This document shows positions 35,520 to 39,760 of a DNA stretch of 39,760 nt, piece after piece. The stretch is taken from contig JADHTG010000025.1 of the NCBI GenBank assembly GCA_016776505.1, positions 1 through 39,760 of the forward strand. Reading direction: 5' to 3'. Position 1 is the stretch's first letter. The number at the start of each line of letters is the position of its first letter. A program made the translations under genes and the position numbers. The DNA is from Bacteroidota bacterium (GTDB lineage: Bacteria; Bacteroidota; Bacteroidia; CAILMK01; JAAYUY01). The notes beneath the pieces were generated by a model. It was not told the origin of the DNA. It made no database searches and was given only the letters and a program-made list of their open reading frames with translations.

Positions 35520-38500
35520 ATGAGAAAGATATTTATACTTCTGACATCAATTCTTAGTATTCATTTTATTAGCTCGGCTCAACTAAGCCAAATTTCTGAC
35601 AGCAGTTTAATTACAGGAGAAATTAAAAGCATGCTTACCGTTGGTACTGATATATACAGCTACGGGGAAGTAGGTGGAATATTTAAGTCCTCAGATGGTG
35701 GAAAGACCTGGAGTTTTATGTCATCAACCATGGACAGTTCAACAAATAACATGCAAGACTTAATCTATTTTAATAATAAGTTTTATGCCTTACTTTCTAA
35801 TCAAGACGGAAACAATTTTGTTGTCTTTTCTTCTGATTCCTGCAAAAGCTGGCAGAATGCAACTAATATTACTGGCTTACCAAACAGAGACTTCCAAATT
35901 CAAGGTTTAGGAACTGCGAACAACCTGGTTTTTATGTACCTGACCATTTGGAATCTATGGAGTGCCGGAGATGACTCATCCTATATTTACTATTCCTCTA
36001 ATGCTATCAATTGGACAGAAGGAGCCTATCTTGGAACAAATCTTTATTTAAGAAATCTATGCCATTTTAACAGTCATAAATTATACTTGTCATTTAATCA
36101 AAATGGCATGGATACTCTGATGTATACTTCAGATGGAACCTCAGTTCATAGTATACCTACAACTGGTTTGAATAGAAGTCAGTTTAGCTTGTATAGTTTT
36201 ACCGTTGATAAAAACAATTCCGATGTTTATTGTGGAAATAACGGAGATCCATTCAGGTTTGATTCTGTTCAAAATAAATGGATCAATATAAGAGGTACAG
36301 GATTAAATGCCCTGGGTGCGGTAGATGGAATTGTTGGAGATGGGAATGCCTTGTTTACATATGTCGTATTCATGCAGGGAGCTAATTTGGTCGTAGAAGC
36401 ATACAGAAGTTTAAACAAAGGAGGTTTATGGCAAAAAATTCCATCTGCAGCAGCTTTACCACCAATTCCAAGAATTGCAGTAGCTATTTCAGATAGTAAT
36501 TATGTTATGAATACCCAGTTGGATGATATTATTTATTCATTTGATACAGGTTATAGCTGGAAAACGGTAAGCAGTGGTTATCAAAATAAGGTCGTTGGCT
36601 CTTTAACTGAAATCAATAATGTACTTGTAACTCACAACATTGTTAAAGGTCTTCTAAGGTCAACAGATAAAGGTACAAGCTGGAGTTACAGCAATACAGG
36701 TTTAACGCAAGGGATGCCGGGTGCCTATTTTCCTGTTGAGACTTTTAAAGGCGGAGGAAAACTCTTTGTAAGTATGGAGCAATCACCGGATGGTGCTGTG
36801 TTTGATTTATTCAGATCACCCAACGATGGCGTAAGCTGGGCAAAATTAACCAGTATTCCATCCTATAAAAACATGAGTTATTATGGTGAAAATGGCAACA
36901 GCTTTATTATGCGGTATTCGGATGAACATGATCGTAATACATCATGGGACACCAATTGTTTCTATTTCAGGACTTCAGATGCAGGAAATAACTGGACAGA
37001 TATTAGTTCCAATTTCTTCAAAAGCTCGGCAATGAACCTGGCTAAAGTATATGGCTTTATCGGAGATGGAAACACACTCTTCCTGTTTGGACACAATAAA
37101 GACTATGCTTCCGTGATTTATTATTCAACTAATAATGGATTGAACTGGACTAAAGTTGGAAAGGTTTATCAGCAAATAAAAACAAAAGACTCCTGGAGCA
37201 AGACCGCCAGAAGGCCACTTTGTGCAACCAATAATAAAGGTAATTTCATTTTTATTATTCAATATTGGGACTCAAATGACACTGGTGATTCATTGTACAG
37301 CCTCACTTCTTCTGGATTTTCGTCCATTAATACAACAGGTTTACCAGATGGAATTGTAATAACGGATATTAATTATTTTGATGATTATTGGTATCTGAGT
37401 ACAACAATTGGCTTATTTGCAAGTAAAAACGGCATAGATTGGAAGCAAGCCGCCGTCAATAATTATTACCTGGGTATGAATGCAGATAAGATGTCCAAAA
37501 TTGACAATCAACTTTTTATAGGAACATTTGGAAATGGAATTTGGAAATTCACAAATGAGGAACTTGAAATTGGTGGTTATATCAGTGTCTGCGATGGAGA
37601 CTCTGTCACATTAACAGCAACAGGTGCTGATTCTAACTTTAGCTGGTGTTGTGGATATGGAAGTTCAAGAACAATCACCATCAAACCATCCATGTCCACC
37701 GATATAACAGCTACAGCACTCGATCAATTTGGCTTTACTATAACGGATACTGTTCACATTACAGTTCGACCAAAACCAACTGCCAATTTCAGCATCGTTG
37801 ATGACAAACAGTGCTTTATAGGTAATAATTTCAACTTCCTGAACAGTTCAATTATTACTTCAGGAACATTCAATTCAATATGGGATTTTGGAGATGGGAA
37901 TAAAGCCTACTCACAAGATGAATCTCACACCTACACGGTTTATGATAGTTCGTATGATGTTAAATTATTAGTTGTATCATCATATGGTTGTAAGGATTCA
38001 ATTAGCAAATCCATCTTCTTCGAAGAAGAACCAATAGCTACTATCTCTATTGCTGGTGATAATGAAATATGTGATGGTGATAGTGTAACCTTATATACAA
38101 ACTCTGGAACAAATTTCACTTATCAATGGATGAAAGATGGAAATACTATTGGAGGAGCAACAAATCCCTATTATCTTGTAACGGGTTCAGGTAAATATAA
38201 TTTCAAACTCACAGACAATATAACCAGCTGTTTTGCCACATCTTCTGAAATAGAGGTGATCGTTCACACAACCAATCTCAATCCAAACTTTACCGCCTCC
38301 CCAAGAACTCCTTCATGGAATAGCGGTGCTCAACAATTTGATGCAGTTGCCTTTACCAATCTTACTTTAAACCCGGGAGATTTTAATTTCAGCTGGCTGT
38401 TTGGAGATGGAAATATTGACTTTGACTCAGATCCATTTCACAATTATAAATACAATGGAACATACAGTGTTTCTTTGACTGCAGAGCATCAGCAAACAGG

Positions 38501-39760
38501 TTGCAAGGATACCTTCTCGCGTGAAGACTATATTTTGTGTTCAGGAGGATCTGTAAATCCCTGCCCTATAACAGTGGAAATTACCTATTCCGGCATTCCA
38601 ATCATATGCAAGCATGACAGTTTACTGATTACAGCAACTACAACAGGCAATGTGTTAAATTACATCTGGACACATGAAGGAAACGTATTGATAGGTGAAA
38701 ATGACAGTACACTTTATGCGAAAGAAAAAGGCAACTACCAGGTCATTGTGAACGACACATCCTGTTCGGTGGTATCCATTCCCTTTATATTAAACAACTA
38801 TCCGATAGTTGAACCAATCATTCAATCTGAAGGAAGTATAAGGCCTTGTTCTTCAGATAGTATGCGGTTATTCAATACCACTTTTTATTCAGCTTACAAG
38901 TGGTCGACAGGGGCAAATGGAACAAGTATATACGTGAAAGAGTCAGGGGAATATTTCCTGACAGTGACAGATATCTATGGATGCCAGGCAACATCAACTC
39001 CCTTTAGTGTGAATGCTTCCTTGTTGCAAAAACCTGAAATCTGTTTGGTGACTGTAGATACGATTTCAAAGAAAAACCTGATTGCATGGGAAAGGCCGCA
39101 GTCCAATGTCATCCAGGGTTATAAAATCTATAAAGAAGGATTCCAGGCCAATGTTTATAATTTGATAGGTTATTTACCATATGATTCAGTAAGCGTATTT
39201 CTGGATACAGCTTCTGTTCCCCAACAACGGTCGAACAGGTATAAAATATCATTGGTAGATACCTGTAATATTGAATCTGCACCCAGTCAACATCACAAGA
39301 CCATACACCTGTCAGCAAACACAGGAACCAGTGGTGAAAATAACCTGATCTGGAGTCATTATGAAGGTTTTGAATTCAGTTCATATAAAATTTACAGGGG
39401 CACTACTCCTGCTAACATTATTTTACTGGATTCTGTACCCAGCAACTTGAATTCCTATTCAGACCTGAATCCCCCATCCGGCCTGGTGTTCTACCAGGTC
39501 AATGTGGTGAAATATGACAGCTGTTTCCCTACTATTTTAAGAGGGCAAACCAATAAGGGGCCATTCAGCCAGTCCATGTCAAACCTGAGAGATTATAATG
39601 CCACTCAAACCGATTATCTGGAAGTCTCACAGGACAGCCATACATTTGATACATCAGGAGGATCATTTGTTTTTGATGTCTTTACGAGCCTGTCAAGCTG
39701 GAACGCTGTTTCGGACCAGTCGTGGCTTACTTTGGTGCTGGATGTTGCGAATAATAAATT
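35520..39760 (+). CDS. giant secreted multidomain protein (BNR, Ig-like, PKD, BACON-like), 3' end outside the window
   Basis: The frame is open from ATG 35520 to the window edge: at least 1413 residues without a stop. A signal peptide (about 1-21, ending SSAQ) is followed by a large BNR/sortilin-type repeat region (about 50-680) with SSDGGKTW, STDKGTSW, TSDAGNNW and STNNGLNW motifs, pointing to a beta-propeller. Then come an Ig-like segment (about 685-750), PKD domains (about 757-835 with WDFGDGNK, and about 924-1004 with WLFGDGN), Ig-like segments (about 841-914 and 1018-1165) and FN3-like pairs (about 1170-1350). A BACON-like start (YLEVSQDSHTFDTSGGSF, about 1360 on) follows. A T9SS sorting domain would be expected at the missing C-terminus. 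It is probably an adhesin or carbohydrate-binding surface protein. Confidence 0.85.
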   Translation, partial: MRKIFILLTSILSIHFISSAQLSQISDSSLITGEIKSMLTVGTDIYSYGEVGGIFKSSDGGKTWSFMSSTMDSSTNNMQDLIYFNNKFYALLSNQDGNNFVVFSSDSCKSWQNATNITGLPNRDFQIQGLGTANNLVFMYLTIWNLWSAGDDSSYIYYSSNAINWTEGAYLGTNLYLRNLCHFNSHKLYLSFNQNGMDTLMYTSDGTSVHSIPTTGLNRSQFSLYSFTVDKNNSDVYCGNNGDPFRFDSVQNKWINIRGTGLNALGAVDGIVGDGNALFTYVVFMQGANLVVEAYRSLNKGGLWQKIPSAAALPPIPRIAVAISDSNYVMNTQLDDIIYSFDTGYSWKTVSSGYQNKVVGSLTEINNVLVTHNIVKGLLRSTDKGTSWSYSNTGLTQGMPGAYFPVETFKGGGKLFVSMEQSPDGAVFDLFRSPNDGVSWAKLTSIPSYKNMSYYGENGNSFIMRYSDEHDRNTSWDTNCFYFRTSDAGNNWTDISSNFFKSSAMNLAKVYGFIGDGNTLFLFGHNKDYASVIYYSTNNGLNWTKVGKVYQQIKTKDSWSKTARRPLCATNNKGNFIFIIQYWDSNDTGDSLYSLTSSGFSSINTTGLPDGIVITDINYFDDYWYLSTTIGLFASKNGIDWKQAAVNNYYLGMNADKMSKIDNQLFIGTFGNGIWKFTNEELEIGGYISVCDGDSVTLTATGADSNFSWCCGYGSSRTITIKPSMSTDITATALDQFGFTITDTVHITVRPKPTANFSIVDDKQCFIGNNFNFLNSSIITSGTFNSIWDFGDGNKAYSQDESHTYTVYDSSYDVKLLVVSSYGCKDSISKSIFFEEEPIATISIAGDNEICDGDSVTLYTNSGTNFTYQWMKDGNTIGGATNPYYLVTGSGKYNFKLTDNITSCFATSSEIEVIVHTTNLNPNFTASPRTPSWNSGAQQFDAVAFTNLTLNPGDFNFSWLFGDGNIDFDSDPFHNYKYNGTYSVSLTAEHQQTGCKDTFSREDYILCSGGSVNPCPITVEITYSGIPIICKHDSLLITATTTGNVLNYIWTHEGNVLIGENDSTLYAKEKGNYQVIVNDTSCSVVSIPFILNNYPIVEPIIQSEGSIRPCSSDSMRLFNTTFYSAYKWSTGANGTSIYVKESGEYFLTVTDIYGCQATSTPFSVNASLLQKPEICLVTVDTISKKNLIAWERPQSNVIQGYKIYKEGFQANVYNLIGYLPYDSVSVFLDTASVPQQRSNRYKISLVDTCNIESAPSQHHKTIHLSANTGTSGENNLIWSHYEGFEFSSYKIYRGTTPANIILLDSVPSNLNSYSDLNPPSGLVFYQVNVVKYDSCFPTILRGQTNKGPFSQSMSNLRDYNATQTDYLEVSQDSHTFDTSGGSFVFDVFTSLSSWNAVSDQSWLTLVLDVANNK

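Noticed and set aside
39109..39318. Minus-strand frame of 69 codons near the right end
   Set aside because: It is antisense to the continuous giant protein frame that covers 35520 to the edge.
1..39760. CRISPR array, tRNA or rRNA genes
   Set aside because: No regularly spaced direct repeats of about 24-40 bases and no cloverleaf or rRNA-like sequence were noticed. The three repeats found are kilobases apart and hairpin-rich, unlike CRISPR repeats.

Overview
The window reads as a stretch of a Bacteroidota chromosome, probably a Bacteroidia-like, facultatively anaerobic nitrate reducer. Supporting signs are: a Bacteroidota-specific DUF4290 gene beside murA; a surface protein with a C-terminal type IX secretion (T9SS) sorting domain; several intergenic matches to the Bacteroidota promoter (TTTG, about 19-21 bp, TANNTTTG); weak Shine-Dalgarno sequences; and intergenic palindromic repeats typical of the phylum. 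No database search was possible, so genus-level placement is not attempted.

Layout. 1-1338: GC-rich palindromic repeat and a secreted TPR protein. 1363-11918 (all minus strand): one compact respiratory nitrate reductase operon, read as di-haem cytochrome c, narG, narH, narJ, narI and two different NarK transporters. Metal and haem ligands are intact in G, H and I. The gene order resembles the Thermus narCGHJIK1K2 arrangement more than the enterobacterial one. 12375-17345 (minus): a redox/nitrosative-stress-like group made of a NapH/NosR-type membrane polyferredoxin, a hemerythrin-like protein, a cupin, an alginate-export-like outer membrane protein, an unusual ferredoxin and an Rrf2-type cysteine-containing regulator. 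17346-24525: an accessory block with a small secreted protein, a divergent TPR/membrane protein without a kinase domain and a 1163-residue beta-strand-repeat T9SS protein. It is punctuated by three copies of a structured dispersed repeat, each just 3' of a minus-strand gene. 24526-24930: a second Rrf2 paralogue. 25104-33297 (minus): housekeeping genes dnaJ, grpE, a thioredoxin-fold protein without its CXXC, murA with Asp for the catalytic Cys, DUF4290, a PcrA/UvrD helicase, rplS and trmD. 33361-35421: an AlaDH/PNT-Lys1-like dehydrogenase diverging from a plsC-type acyltransferase. 35520-end: a giant secreted protein (BNR, Ig-like, PKD, FN3-like and BACON-like segments) that runs off the window.

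Functional picture. Nitrate would enter through the NarK proteins and be reduced on the cytoplasmic side by NarGH, with electrons from haem-b NarI. The membrane-tethered di-haem cytochrome may supply or branch electrons on the outer face. The hemerythrin, cupin, ferredoxin and Rrf2 genes next door are plausible partners for handling nitric oxide or redox stress, but that link is inferred from proximity. No nitrite, NO or N2O reductase is visible here.
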